Source of the DNA: Hymenobacter gelipurpurascens
GTDB taxonomy: Bacteria; Bacteroidota; Bacteroidia; Cytophagales; Hymenobacteraceae
Direction of reading: 5' to 3'
Length of the DNA stretch: 64,000 nt
Assembly (NCBI RefSeq): GCF_900187375.1
Contig: NZ_FYEW01000001.1
Span: forward strand, 1,426,001 to 1,490,000
Part shown: one piece after another, positions 38,153-47,184 of the stretch
How the letters are laid out: each line of letters begins with the position of its first letter
Position numbering within the stretch: the first letter of the stretch is position 1
The notes under the pieces: model-generated
Seen by the model: only the letters and a program-made list of their open reading frames with translations
Databases searched by the model: none
What the model was told of the DNA's origin: nothing
Position numbers and translations under genes: made by a program

Positions 38153-39067
38153 TCAATTTTCAAAATCGTAGGTGGTGTTCACGCCCTTCACGCCAATGGT
38201 GTAGTTGTCCATGTAGCCGATGAAGTTGTTAGCAAAGGTAGGCCCGCCCAATCCCACGCGAATGCCGCCCAGCCCGTTGGGCAGGTTTTGGATGGTGGCG
38301 TTGGGGTACAGGCGCAGGTAGTCAGCGAGCGTAAAGAGCTTGCCTTTGTGGTCGGGGTCGTTCAGAATCGAGAGCGCGTCGCTGGTCATGTCTACGAGCC
38401 ACCAACCGCCGTGCAACGCGTCCCAGGTTTGCCAGGTATTGATCTTACTCGACCATTGGTCCAGGGCACCCGGCACGAGAAACTTCCCGGTTTGGTACCA
38501 CGGCGCAAAGTTGATCACATCATCGGGCAGGCCATCGCCGTTGATGTCCACGTGGAGCACCAGGAACGGGGTGTCCACCACGGTATCTCTCCGTTCTACG
38601 TACGTGGAGTAGGTGAGCTTGGTGATGTCGGATAATAAGGTGCCCGCGTACTTCGTATTCCGGACCCGGGCGAACGAAAAGCTGTGGTTGTGGTTGGGTG
38701 CCGTGGTGTAGCGCACGCTGCCGGTGCCCGCTAGAGGCGTCGCCGGGCCGGCGACTAAGTCCGCCGAGGCAGGGGGAGTGCCCATCACGTGCTTGACCCA
38801 CCCCTTCATATCCGCCGGGGTCACGACCACGACGGTGGTGGTCTCTTCGGGGAGCGGGTCATCTGAATCATTATCCTTGTCACAGGAAATCAGGAGAGCA
38901 CCAGCGGCCAGCAGCAGGGTAGAAAGCAGCGAGCGCCAAGCCGCGGTAGCGAGCAGACGGGTCTTGGGGGCAGAGCCTATTATTACGTGCCGCGGGGCAG
39001 CAATGCCGCAGAGGAAGGCATGTGGGCGAGCGAGCGCCCGGGCGTGGAGGGGGTAGTCAGCAGCCAT
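38153..39067 (-). CDS. Hypothetical secreted lipoprotein
   Basis: This protein of up to 304 residues has a lipoprotein-like signal (LLSTLLLAAGALLISC) located about 50 residues after the ATG at 39067. The true start may therefore lie inside, but no ATG, GTG or TTG close to the signal is obvious; the start is uncertain. The mature part is beta-rich with an apparent calcium-type loop (HVDINGDGLPDDVINF) and ends VGLGGPTFANNFIGYMDNYT. Function unknown. Confidence 0.65.
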   Translation of the reverse strand: MAADYPLHARALARPHAFLCGIAAPRHVIIGSAPKTRLLATAAWRSLLSTLLLAAGALLISCDKDNDSDDPLPEETTTVVVVTPADMKGWVKHVMGTPPASADLVAGPATPLAGTGSVRYTTAPNHNHSFSFARVRNTKYAGTLLSDITKLTYSTYVERRDTVVDTPFLVLHVDINGDGLPDDVINFAPWYQTGKFLVPGALDQWSSKINTWQTWDALHGGWWLVDMTSDALSILNDPDHKGKLFTLADYLRLYPNATIQNLPNGLGGIRVGLGGPTFANNFIGYMDNYTIGVKGVNTTYDFEN

Positions 39068-40157
39068 GAGGTGGAATGGAAGAGTGGGTGGAAAAAACAA
39101 GTCCCATCGGCAGCGCAGCCGCTTCTACCAAAAGGACCGTGTAGTATGCCCCTGCGGTCGACACCGACCGGCAAACGAAGCCGGGGTAGGGACGGGCTAC
39201 GCAGCCTACCTTTGCGCTACCAGTTCGCTGACAGGAGCAAAAGGTCAGGTGGACGTAGGGTGGAGTTGACGAACTGCTGTGGCGGCCACCCTTATTTCCT
39301 GTGGCTGGTCGAATCAGGCACTAGATGTGGGAAAAGGCGACTCTCTGAGCCCGGAAACTGCTTCGGCGCTGGTACCAGCTGCTCTAACAGTGCATGGTGT
39401 GAAAGCTCCGTCCAAGACGAGAGCACTAGGGGTCTGCTTTGTGTATAGGCACCGTGCCGGATGCGGCACCTGCATTACGAATGAAGAAACTGCACAATCC
39501 GTCAAAGGCACCACCCCACTTTATGGGGACCTGCCACGCGTTCCTTCCGTGGCCCTACCGGCTGTCCATGAGGGCAAGAACGGGACACGCCGTTGCCCAC
39601 CCGCACACTGTATCCTCTCTTAAGATACTGGTTATAAGTAACTTTAGCAAGAAATAATATAACTTTATCGATCACAGGTGTCATCGGTGTGCAGAGAGAC
39701 CTTAGCGCCGCTTGGGAGCGATCTGCTTTCAGCGGTGCCTGATCCGGTGCCGTGCGTAGTAGATCCCGGAAGGATCGGCATCATTATATGGCGACCCACG
39801 ACAAGGGCTTCCCGCTGACCCGGGACCTGTTCGCGTACGCCGTACACGCCAACCTGAATACCTGCTGGCCGTGGCACTGCTGAACTACCCTCTTTGTCAG
39901 AAACCCGTCCCGGCAGCCTACCAGTTGAACAGGTTTCTGGGTTGGGTAGCAAGCGAGTGAACAACACTTTGCCTATTGGTTTACCCAACCCGACTCGGAG
40001 CTATCCTGTTGTGAACGCATGGAGCAGTAAACCTTTCCACTCACAGGGTGGAAGATGTCGTGTGGGATGCACGAGCGATCCAGTATCTTGCTCCCCTTCC
40101 TTCGGTAACCGCCGCTCTTATCTCTACTCCATACTCCCTGACCCACCTCCTATACCC
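39068..40157. other. About 1.1 kb without a recognisable gene
   Basis: Several short frames exist on both strands but none has family features. Visible elements are a perfect -7 match TACCTTTG at 39207-39214, a 6-4-6 inverted repeat (CGGTCG, CGACCG) at 39155-39170 upstream of it, and an AT-rich stretch at 39610-39675. A 31-codon plus-strand frame MATHDKGFPLTRDLFAYA starts at 39788 and could be eroded coding DNA. Confidence 0.4.
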
Positions 40158-41345
40158 GTGAATTACAGCGAAACAGACTCTCTCATCTCCTTCCTGCGAA
40201 CCGCTCGCTGGCCGGTGTTTACCAAGCGGCAGCCCACCTTTTTCAGCATTGCGGGAATCAGCGGCAAGGAGTTGCCCCTGAGCAACACCTACAGCTTCTT
40301 CTTCAGGTCGGAAGCAGACCACGGCCTGGGGGCACTCTTCACCTTGGCTCTACTCGATGTGGTTCGCCGCAAATCGCCGGGTACGGAGCTCCCAGTACTT
40401 GACGGACCAGTGCGGGTATCGCGGGAGCATTCCATGGACGAAGGCCAGTGGCTTGACCTGCTCGTGCACAACGGCACTTCTGATTCCTCTCTGCATGGGG
40501 CGAGTTTCGCCATCCTGATCGAGAATAAAGTGAATCACTGGTTGCACAACGACCTGGATAACTACTGGAACAGCGTACGGGGGCCGGCTTGCAAGATGGG
40601 CATCGTCCTCGGTAAGAACCCCGAGCAGCCAGATGCACCGTGGCTGTTTATCTCACACCCGGAATTGGCGCAAGCCGTCGAAGCCCGCCTCGGGGCAGTA
40701 CTTAGCCAGGCGCACACCCGATACCTTCCTCTCCTGCTTCACCTGCTGGAATACCTTAAACAGATGACCGATTCAAACCACGACAACTTCGCCCTGGCGT
40801 TCAACTTTGCCCATCGTCACCGTGCTGAATTGGCGCTGGCGCAGAACGTGATCAACCAATTTAACGACAAGGGGTTAGCCAACGTCATTGTGGAAGCTTG
40901 GGGGCCAGAGTACAAGCAGCAGGGCGTGTTTGAAGACCGCGTGGATATTATGCATGTGCAGCGCAATGATGTGCGCTACATTGTGTTCTATGGGCACATG
41001 CTGGAATTGGACAAGGAATCCACCTATGGAATCACCTTATATGCCGGTGGGGCAGAGCGGAAGGCCGTCGCCAACTGGTTTACCTACCTGAGTGGGCAAC
41101 AGGCTGCCATAGACGCTGGCCTCAGCCGGTTGGACTGGTTTGACAAGAGCTACAAGGAACTGGTCATCGGAAAAAAATACACCTTCACGGGCAGCTCTCT
41201 GGAGGAGTTCCGCCAGGAAGTGCGCGAAGCATTGGAGCGTGACTGGAAACCCTTGGAACCAGCTTGGTTAACCAAATCTATCTCTGCGGTCAGCGCTGAG
41301 GCTACGGTACTACCCGTCGTTAGCAGCTTGGACGAACTGAGCTAA
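40158..41345 (+). CDS. PD-(D/E)XK nuclease superfamily protein
   Basis: This 395-residue protein (from the GTG at 40158, NYSETDSLISFLRTARWPVF) has a PD-(D/E)XK core: Asp100 in QWLDLLVHN and Glu122-Asn-Lys124 in FAILIENKVNHWLHNDLDNY, the typical IENK motif of the family's orphan nucleases. The upstream in-frame stretch to 39894 is non-conserved, so the GTG start is preferred. The C-terminal half (from about residue 230) is of unknown fold. No methylase or partner gene adjoins it. It may be a stand-alone defence or DNA-repair nuclease; its role is not shown by sequence. Confidence 0.8.
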   Translation: MNYSETDSLISFLRTARWPVFTKRQPTFFSIAGISGKELPLSNTYSFFFRSEADHGLGALFTLALLDVVRRKSPGTELPVLDGPVRVSREHSMDEGQWLDLLVHNGTSDSSLHGASFAILIENKVNHWLHNDLDNYWNSVRGPACKMGIVLGKNPEQPDAPWLFISHPELAQAVEARLGAVLSQAHTRYLPLLLHLLEYLKQMTDSNHDNFALAFNFAHRHRAELALAQNVINQFNDKGLANVIVEAWGPEYKQQGVFEDRVDIMHVQRNDVRYIVFYGHMLELDKESTYGITLYAGGAERKAVANWFTYLSGQQAAIDAGLSRLDWFDKSYKELVIGKKYTFTGSSLEEFRQEVREALERDWKPLEPAWLTKSISAVSAEATVLPVVSSLDELS

Positions 41346-41372
41346 GCGACGGGACCCCACCACGCAGGGCGA

Positions 41373-42236
41373 TTAATTGGTCGGCCCCGTGTCTACCTTA
41401 GATTCCACGGCAGCCTGCACGGTTGTCGATACGGCCGAGAGCAGGTCCAGTCCGGTGGACGCTTCAATGGCATCCACACTAACTCGGTATTGTCCCCAGT
41501 TGGTGTTGATGCCATTGTCGTTGGGGGTATCGACCGCGATCACGCGAGTGCTCGTGGTAACGCGGCTCGCATCGTTGTCTCCCACGGGAAGAATGACCAC
41601 GACCTTCCAGCAGCGGGCAGGCACCGTTACGCGGCCATTGTCGAGTGTTTGCGTCACCCCACCATTGGAGCCGGTGCCACCCTTGCCGTAGCTGCCACAG
41701 ATAATGTAGAGCTCCTGGCCGCTGTCCAGCAGCGAACGCGAGTAGTCCTCCAGGTTGGCCCAGGTCTGCTGGTTGTTGCGCGGCGCCTGGGGCATCATGT
41801 TGGTCATCAGAAAGGTGGCCGAGTTGTCGGCCTCCGTGCGGGTGCGGTCGGCAGAAGGGCAATTATGCCCCCGGTCAAAACCCGAGCCGGTATAGCTGCT
41901 GGCCTGTACCTGGTACCAGCCTGCGGGCAGCGTTGCGTCCGCCTTAAAGTCATCCTGACGCCCCGCCGAACCCCGCCACGAAGCGTCCAGGTGCCAGCTC
42001 ACCCAGTTCGGGATGCCCCGGTCGCGGTGGTAGGACAAGGCGTACTGGGGTTTGCTGAGCAAGTAATTAGTGGGCTGATCCGGGTCAGCGGTGGCCCCGC
42101 TCGGGTTGCCCAAGGTCAGGTGCTCCGGAAGCGCTTGCGACGCCGGGGTAGGCTCCTCGGAACTCGAACAGGCCGTCGTGCATACGCTAGCACTCGCGGC
42201 TAAGAGGACGAGGCATGATCGGGTAAAAGGTCTCAT
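41373..42236 (-). CDS. DNA/RNA non-specific endonuclease (NucA/EndA-type) lipoprotein
   Basis: This 287-residue nuclease has a lipoprotein signal (Cys23) and the beta-beta-alpha-metal active site DRGH at residues 121-124 (GFDRGHNCPSADRT), with the downstream metal-ligand region TFLMTNMMPQAPRNNQQTW containing the expected Asn. It would degrade extracellular DNA and RNA, for nutrient recovery or biofilm turnover. Convergent with the PD-(D/E)XK gene, 27 bases apart; the two need not be functionally linked. Confidence 0.94.
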   Translation of the reverse strand: MRPFTRSCLVLLAASASVCTTACSSSEEPTPASQALPEHLTLGNPSGATADPDQPTNYLLSKPQYALSYHRDRGIPNWVSWHLDASWRGSAGRQDDFKADATLPAGWYQVQASSYTGSGFDRGHNCPSADRTRTEADNSATFLMTNMMPQAPRNNQQTWANLEDYSRSLLDSGQELYIICGSYGKGGTGSNGGVTQTLDNGRVTVPARCWKVVVILPVGDNDASRVTTSTRVIAVDTPNDNGINTNWGQYRVSVDAIEASTGLDLLSAVSTTVQAAVESKVDTGPTN

Positions 42237-42417
42237 GTAAGGGTGCGAGGGTGGAAAAGCAGGGCAAATTACACCATTCCAAACGGGGTGCAGGATGAAT
42301 TGACCTGTCCGAGAGGTAAAACTTATGTGAACTGAAACGAGGGTATTTTGCAGTTAAACAGTGCTAAATATCCGTTTAATGGTGGAGTAAATCCACTGCT
42401 TGGTATACCTTCACGGC

Positions 42418-43002
42418 ATGGAAATTCCTGCTGCGTACCAGTCGCTACGTACCCATCTACAGGCCCGGGTACCTCTTTCCGACGACGATTTTGCCGTTTT
42501 CCAACAGTATCTACGCCTCCAGACGCTGAATAAGCGAGAACACCTGCTTCAAACTGGCGAGCCCTGCACCCACCTGGCCTTTGTGACTCAGGGCTGCCTG
42601 CGCAGCTACTCACTTAATACGCAAGGGCAGGAGCACACCCTGCAGTTTGCGCCAGAAGATTGGTGGGTGTCGGATATGTACAGCCTGCTGACGCAGCAGC
42701 CTAGCACGATGAACATCGACGCGCTGGAAGACTCGCAAGTGTTGCTGCTGGCCCAGGCCGACATGGAAACCATCTACGCGCACTTCCCGGTTTTCGAGCG
42801 CTATTTCCGCCTCCTGATGCAAAGCCGTTTTGTGGCCCTACAGGAGCGGGTCAACGCCTCGCTGAGCCAAACGGCTAGTGAGAAGTATCAGCACTTTCTG
42901 CGCAAGTACCCCGGCATTGCTCAGCGCGTGCCCCAGCATTTCATTGCCTCTTATCTGGGCATAACGCCGGAATCGCTGAGTCGGGTGCGCCGGCAGCTGT
43001 AA
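42418..43002 (+). CDS. Crp/Fnr family transcriptional regulator (second)
   Basis: This 194-residue regulator is a paralogue of the 868 and 61528 products. It has the cNMP-binding-type beta barrel (FVTQGCLRSYSLNTQGQEHT, LQFAPEDWWVSDMYSLL) and the C-terminal winged helix HFIASYLGITPESLSRVRR. The ATG at 42418 is preferred over a TTG six codons upstream. Fifty-two bases after its stop is a 14-bp CTAG-centred palindrome, 29.5 bp from a -7 element, in front of the SnoaL/CatE/esterase/YceI cluster, its probable target. Confidence 0.92.
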   Translation: MEIPAAYQSLRTHLQARVPLSDDDFAVFQQYLRLQTLNKREHLLQTGEPCTHLAFVTQGCLRSYSLNTQGQEHTLQFAPEDWWVSDMYSLLTQQPSTMNIDALEDSQVLLLAQADMETIYAHFPVFERYFRLLMQSRFVALQERVNASLSQTASEKYQHFLRKYPGIAQRVPQHFIASYLGITPESLSRVRRQL

Positions 43003-43053
43003 TCAGGAGGGGCGGCCCCTAGGAAATAAGTCAGCGGGCGGGCCGGTGCGTTC

Positions 43054-43097
43054 TTATCCTAGGATAATGCACAGGGGCCGCCGGCGGGGGACTTTTG
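43054..43097 (+). promoter_or_regulatory. CTAG-centred palindrome plus -7 element (Crp/Fnr class II layout)
   Basis: TTATCCTAGGATAA is a perfect 14-bp palindrome at 43054-43067 (centre 43060.5). The -7 element GACTTTTG lies at 43090-43097, so centre to -7 start is 29.5 bp, identical to 1479-1521. It precedes the SnoaL-like gene at 43139. Confidence 0.65.
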
Positions 43098-43138
43098 TCT
43101 TACTCTTTCACCTCGAAAGAACAGACATCCCCTAGACC

Positions 43139-43663
43139 ATGAAAAAGCTCCTGCTGCCTCTCGCCCTGTTTGCCGTTTCGCTGACTGCCGCCGCCCAGAA
43201 AACCACGACAAAGCCCGCCACTAAGTCTAGCGACTCGGTAGCCCAGCACCTAAAAACATTCGATGAGCTGGACTACGACGTGTTCAGCAACGCGAAGTGG
43301 GACCGCCTGCACGAAAGCCACGGTCAGGACATCCTGGTGCATTGGCCTGACGGCCACACCACCACCGGCATCGAGCAGCACATCACGGACCTGAAGGCCA
43401 TGTTCGTGTATGCCCCCGATACTCAGATCAAGCAGCACCCCTTCAAGCTGGGCCAGGGTAACTTAACGTCCGTATCGGGCATAATGAACGGCACCTTCAC
43501 CAAGCCCATGCCCACCGGCGACGGCAAGTTCATCCAACCCACGGGCAGAAAGTTCAGCTTGCCCATGTCCACTGTCGGCGTGTGGAAAGACGGCGTGATG
43601 GTGGAGGAATACCTCTACTGGGACAACCAATCCTTCATGAAGCAGCTCGGCCTAGCTCAGTAA
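43139..43663 (+). CDS. Exported SnoaL-like ester cyclase-family protein
   Basis: This 174-residue protein has a signal peptide (KKLLLPLALFAVSLTAAAQ) and one SnoaL/NTF2-like domain of the longer ester-cyclase-like type (VHWPDGHTTTGIEQHITDL, KFSLPMSTVGVWKDGVMVEE YLYWD region near the C-terminus). It may bind or convert a small hydrophobic ligand in the periplasm. It is first of a gene cluster with a VOC dioxygenase, an esterase and YceI, downstream of the Crp/Fnr palindrome. Confidence 0.88.
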   Translation: MKKLLLPLALFAVSLTAAAQKTTTKPATKSSDSVAQHLKTFDELDYDVFSNAKWDRLHESHGQDILVHWPDGHTTTGIEQHITDLKAMFVYAPDTQIKQHPFKLGQGNLTSVSGIMNGTFTKPMPTGDGKFIQPTGRKFSLPMSTVGVWKDGVMVEEYLYWDNQSFMKQLGLAQ

Positions 43664-43716
43664 ACCAGCTAGTTGCCGCCGCTGCGCCTGCCCTCACCTG
43701 CTACCTCCCTGCTGTT

Positions 43717-44664
43717 ATGAACACTACTTTGCTTTCGTATTCTTCGCTGCCCGCCGAACGCATCGGCGTGCACCCGCCGATGGAGCTGCCGTCGGTTATT
43801 CGCCTGGGTACCGTGCATCTGGCAGTCGCCAGCCTGGCCCGCTCGCTGGAGTTTTACCAGCGCGTGCTCGGGTTTGCGCTGCTTAGCCAGTCAACGGCTG
43901 TCGAAGGTCAGGCTGCCGTAGCGGAGCTGGGCGTGGCCGGTACTTCCCAGGTGCTGGTTCGCCTGTCCGAGCAGCCCGGGGCCAATCCCATTCCGCGCCG
44001 GGGCCGCCTGGGCATCTACCACCTAGCCGTGCTGCTGCCTTCCCGCGCCGATTTGGGTTGCTTTCTAAAGCACGTGCATTCCCTGGGGGTCTACGTGGGC
44101 TCCTCCGACCACAACTACAGCGAAGCCACCTACCTGACCGACCCCGACGGCTTTACCATTGAGGTATACCGCGACCGGCCCCGCAGCGAATGGCAGGTGA
44201 GCGAAGAAGGCGAAATCCAGTCGGCCCTCGACCCGCTCGACGAGGCCGGGGTGCTGCAAGCGGCCGGCAAAACCCACTGGCAGGGCCTGCCGGTGGGCAC
44301 TACCATCGGGCACCTACACTTTTACATCGGCAGCCTGGCCGAGGCAGCGGCCTTTTACCACACGGCTTTGGGCTTCGATATCGAAACCTGGAGCTTGTCG
44401 GGGGCCCTGTTTGTGGGCGCGGGCGGCTACCACCACCATTTGGGTTTGAACGTGTGGGCCGCCGGCTCGCCCGTGGCCACGGAGGCCGATGCCCGCCTGC
44501 TGTGCTGGGAGCTGTGGCTGCCTGATGCCGATTCCCGCGATGCGGCCGCGGCCCGCCTGCAAGCCGCCGGTTACGCGGTGGATTCTACTCCCGAAGGTCC
44601 TATTGCCACCGACCCGTGGGGCATCCGCGTGCTACTGGGGGCTGAGACTTCTTCCCCGCAATGA
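43717..44664 (+). CDS. VOC family protein, CatE-like extradiol dioxygenase
   Basis: This 315-residue protein has two vicinal-oxygen-chelate modules: the first from IRLGTVHLAVASLARSLEFY to GFTIEVYRDRP, the second from GTTIGHLHFYIGSLAEAAAF to the end. Layout and length match CatE/YfiE-like catechol-2,3-dioxygenases of Firmicutes and Bacteroidota. Candidate metal ligands are His in VHLAV, IYHLAV, GHLHFY and HHHLGL, and Glu in FTIEVYRD. It may cleave or isomerise an aromatic compound. The start ATG at 43717 avoids overlap with the SnoaL gene. Its stop overlaps the ATG of the esterase by 4 bases, showing translational coupling. Confidence 0.9.
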   Translation: MNTTLLSYSSLPAERIGVHPPMELPSVIRLGTVHLAVASLARSLEFYQRVLGFALLSQSTAVEGQAAVAELGVAGTSQVLVRLSEQPGANPIPRRGRLGIYHLAVLLPSRADLGCFLKHVHSLGVYVGSSDHNYSEATYLTDPDGFTIEVYRDRPRSEWQVSEEGEIQSALDPLDEAGVLQAAGKTHWQGLPVGTTIGHLHFYIGSLAEAAAFYHTALGFDIETWSLSGALFVGAGGYHHHLGLNVWAAGSPVATEADARLLCWELWLPDADSRDAAAARLQAAGYAVDSTPEGPIATDPWGIRVLLGAETSSPQ

Positions 44665-45407
44665 GTTGTCGGCCCTGGCTGTGGCTGACCTTCCTTCTTC
44701 CGCTTTTTCTGACTACTTCCATGACTGTTGCCACTTCCGCGCAGCCCCCGCTGCTGACTGATTTGCCCCTGTCCTACCGCCCGGTGAACCCGGCTCAGGC
44801 CACGGGCGCCAAACGCCTGCTGCTCCTCCTGCACGGGGTAGGCGGCAATGAGCTGAACCTACTTTCCGTAGGCGAGCAGCTGGCCGACGCCCATACGCTG
44901 GTGCTCTCGGTACGCGCTCCGCTGGTCTTTGGCCCCCTGGGATTCGGCTTTTACCAGGTTGATTTCTCGTCGGGCAAGCCCGTCTTCAACCAGGCCCAGC
45001 AGCTCGACGGGCAGCGCTTGCTGCTCTCCTTTATCCAGGAGGCCTCGACCCGGTACGGTATTCCGGCCGGGCAGGTGTATCTACTGGGATTCAGCCAGGG
45101 CGCCATCATGGCCTACGATGTGGCCCTGACCCACCCGGCGCAGGTGCGCGGCGTGCTGGCCTTTAGTGGACGCCTGCTGGTGGAATCGCGCCAGCACCAT
45201 GCCTCGGCCGCCGACGTGCAACAGGTGCAGTTTTTCCTCAGCCACGGCCGCTACGATGATAAGCTGCCCGCTTTCTACGCCGATGAGGCGGTCACCTTCC
45301 TGAAAACGCTGGGCATCATCCCCCGTTACGAAGCCTTCGAGGGCGGACACGAAATATCGGCTAGCGGCCTGGCCGCTGCCCACCAGTGGCTGACGCAACA
45401 GCCTTAA
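44661..45407 (+). CDS. Exported alpha/beta hydrolase (carboxylesterase/phospholipase family)
   Basis: This 248-residue hydrolase has an N-terminal signal segment (WLWLTFLLPLFLTTSMTV). The catalytic serine is in GFSQG, the oxyanion region is LLLHGVGGNE, and the later Asp and His are in GRYDDKLP and FEGGHEIS. It resembles YpfH/carboxylesterase-2-type serine hydrolases acting on short acyl esters. The ATG overlaps the stop of the dioxygenase gene (ATGA), so it is co-translated. Confidence 0.92.
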   Translation: MSCRPWLWLTFLLPLFLTTSMTVATSAQPPLLTDLPLSYRPVNPAQATGAKRLLLLLHGVGGNELNLLSVGEQLADAHTLVLSVRAPLVFGPLGFGFYQVDFSSGKPVFNQAQQLDGQRLLLSFIQEASTRYGIPAGQVYLLGFSQGAIMAYDVALTHPAQVRGVLAFSGRLLVESRQHHASAADVQQVQFFLSHGRYDDKLPAFYADEAVTFLKTLGIIPRYEAFEGGHEISASGLAAAHQWLTQQP

Positions 45408-45469
45408 TGGACCGTCAGCATCTCAAGCAATAACGCACTTCAAGTCAACAAATTTTCACTCAACAAACC

Positions 45470-46129
45470 ATGAAAAATCTCCTGTTCCCCCTCTTGTTGG
45501 CCGCCACCGTACTATCGGCGCCCGCACAAGCCGCTAAGGGCCCGGTTGCTCGGAAACCCGCTGCCGCCGTCATCGCCAATGAACCCTACAAAGTACAGCC
45601 GCAGCTGAGCTCACTCGGCTGGACGGGCAAGAAGATTGGTGGCCAGCACTCCGGTACCATCAGCCTCAAAGAAGGCATCGTGCTGGTGAAAGGCAGCCAG
45701 ATTGTAGGCGGCACGATCGTGGCCGACATGACCTCGCTGAAGAACACGGACCTGACGGATGCCGACTACAACGCCAAGCTGGTCGGCCACCTGAAATCGG
45801 AGGATTTCTTCGGCGTGGAAAAGAACCCCACGGCCACCTTCGTTATCACCAGCATCAAGCCGCTCAAGGGCGATGCCGCCGGCAACAACGCCATCATTAC
45901 TGGTAACCTGACCATCAAGGGCAAGACCAATCCCTTGAGCTTCCCCGCTAAAGTCGGCGTGAAAAACGGCGTGGCTGCAGCCTCGGGCACGGCCACCATC
46001 GACCGCACGAAATACGGGGTTACGTTTGGCTCGACCCTGTTCGGCACCGCGGCCGACAAAGCCGTAGAGGACAACTTCTCGCTAAGCTTCAACGTGATTG
46101 CCAAAAGCAAGGGCGTAGCGACGCGCTAA
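45470..46129 (+). CDS. YceI family exported protein
   Basis: This 219-residue protein has a signal peptide (LLFPLLLAATVLSAPAQAA) and a YceI lipocalin-like beta barrel (LSSLGWTGKKIGGQHSGTIS, TSLKNTDLTDADYNAKLVGH, VITSIKPLKG, TIKGKTNPLSFPAKV). YceI proteins bind polyisoprenoid or similar lipids; some respond to acid or chemical stress. It is last of the cluster that begins with the SnoaL gene and ends at a terminator shared with the convergent AraC gene. Confidence 0.94.
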   Translation: MKNLLFPLLLAATVLSAPAQAAKGPVARKPAAAVIANEPYKVQPQLSSLGWTGKKIGGQHSGTISLKEGIVLVKGSQIVGGTIVADMTSLKNTDLTDADYNAKLVGHLKSEDFFGVEKNPTATFVITSIKPLKGDAAGNNAIITGNLTIKGKTNPLSFPAKVGVKNGVAAASGTATIDRTKYGVTFGSTLFGTAADKAVEDNFSLSFNVIAKSKGVATR

Positions 46130-46135
46130 GCAAGT

Positions 46136-46184
46136 AGGCCGCCCCGGCATCCTCCTTCCATAGGAAAACCGGGGCGGCCTCTGC
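46136..46184. terminator. Hairpin between convergent yceI-like and araC-like genes
   Basis: AGGCCGCCCCGG pairs with CCGGGGCGGCCT (12 bp) around a 21-base loop. It likely stops transcription from both sides. Confidence 0.7.
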
Positions 46185-46197
46185 CTTTGCCCCCTGC

Positions 46198-47001
46198 TCA
46201 CTGCTCGCGGGCGGCAAACTCGGACGGCCGCTGGCCCACGAGCTTGTAAAAAGTGTTGCTGAAGGACGAAAGGCTGTTGTAGCCCACGGCGTAGGCTACT
46301 TCGCTGATCGTTTGCTTGGTTTCCAGCATCAGGGCCATCGCGGCCATGATGCGCCGCAGCTTCAGGTACTGCCCAAAGGAAATGCTCAGGCACTGCTGAA
46401 ACAGGCGCGACAGGCTGCGCGGGCTGAAACCGAACTGCCGGGCCAGGGTGCTGAGCTCCACCAGCTCGCCGATGTGCTCGTAGATGTGGCGCAGCACCGG
46501 TACCAGGCGCGGGTCTTCCGTGGTGGGCAAGGCCAGCGGCAGCGGGTGATGGCTGATGTGGGGCAGCACCATCTTCAGGTTCAGCAGAAACAGGTAGGGC
46601 TCGTACTGTTCAGGTCCCCGGTGCCCATACCAGCTTTCCGTGTAGCGCAGCATTTCGTAGAGCAGGTCCGTGACCGGGTAGATGCCCAGGGTACCAAAGA
46701 ATGGGTGTTCCCCGTCGCGGGCTTCGGCAAAGCACAGGCCAGTGATCACGTGCTGGTTTGAATGAAAAAGGACGCGGTGCGTAAGCCGGGGCGGAATCAG
46801 CACGTAGTGGCGGGCCGGCAGAAAGTACGTCTTGGTTGGCGTGATGAGGTAAGCCACGCCCTGGCGCACGTAGAGCAGCTGCGTTTTCTGGTGCTGATGC
46901 AGCGGATAGTTTTCCTCGCTGTGCTGCTGCAGCACAAACATCGTTTCAGGGCGGCTGTCGATAGTATCTAGTTCAACCAGAAATTCGTCGGTCGTAAGCA
47001 T
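46198..47001 (-). CDS. AraC-family transcriptional regulator (second)
   Basis: This 267-residue regulator has an N-terminal cupin sensor (HSEENYPLHQHQKTQLLYV) and a C-terminal double helix-turn-helix (STLARQFGFSPRSLSRLFQQ; SEVAYAVGYNSLSSFSNTF), ending KLVGQRPSEF. The ATG at 47001 is chosen; a longer frame runs across the shared promoter region. It is transcribed away from a zinc alcohol dehydrogenase gene. Its own -7 (TAGATTTG, minus strand, 47019-47026) lies between the half-sites of the repeat at 47013-47039, which suggests autorepression plus activation of the divergent gene. Confidence 0.93.
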   Translation of the reverse strand: MLTTDEFLVELDTIDSRPETMFVLQQHSEENYPLHQHQKTQLLYVRQGVAYLITPTKTYFLPARHYVLIPPRLTHRVLFHSNQHVITGLCFAEARDGEHPFFGTLGIYPVTDLLYEMLRYTESWYGHRGPEQYEPYLFLLNLKMVLPHISHHPLPLALPTTEDPRLVPVLRHIYEHIGELVELSTLARQFGFSPRSLSRLFQQCLSISFGQYLKLRRIMAAMALMLETKQTISEVAYAVGYNSLSSFSNTFYKLVGQRPSEFAAREQ

Positions 47002-47012
47002 GGGCTGGCAAG

Positions 47013-47071
47013 TTTGAACAAATCTATGGCTTGTTTGCAAAAGTCGGCCGTGCGTAGAGCCGGTACCTTTG
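47013..47071. promoter_or_regulatory. Divergent promoter region with second AraC-type operator
   Basis: TTTGAACAA (47013-47021) and TTTGCAAAA (47034-47042) are 21 bp apart. The plus-strand -7 element TACCTTTG at 47064-47071 serves the alcohol dehydrogenase gene: the half-sites start 51 and 30 bp upstream of it. The minus-strand -7 TAGATTTG at 47019-47026 serves the AraC gene. A matching element occurs at 49831-49889. Confidence 0.65.
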
Positions 47072-47184
47072 ACTTCAGTAACTACTCGCGCGCCAGGCTG
47101 GTGAAGGGCATCCCGCAAAGGCGCCTATAGCCCATCCAGCGGCGCCTTTCGGAACACTAATTTCACACCCAAATCCTAATTCCC

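Noticed and set aside
39155..39214. Inverted repeat CGGTCG-ACAC-CGACCG upstream of a TACCTTTG element
   Set aside because: The centre is 44.5 bp from the -7 element, unlike the two Crp-type spacings, it has no CTAG core, and no gene follows.
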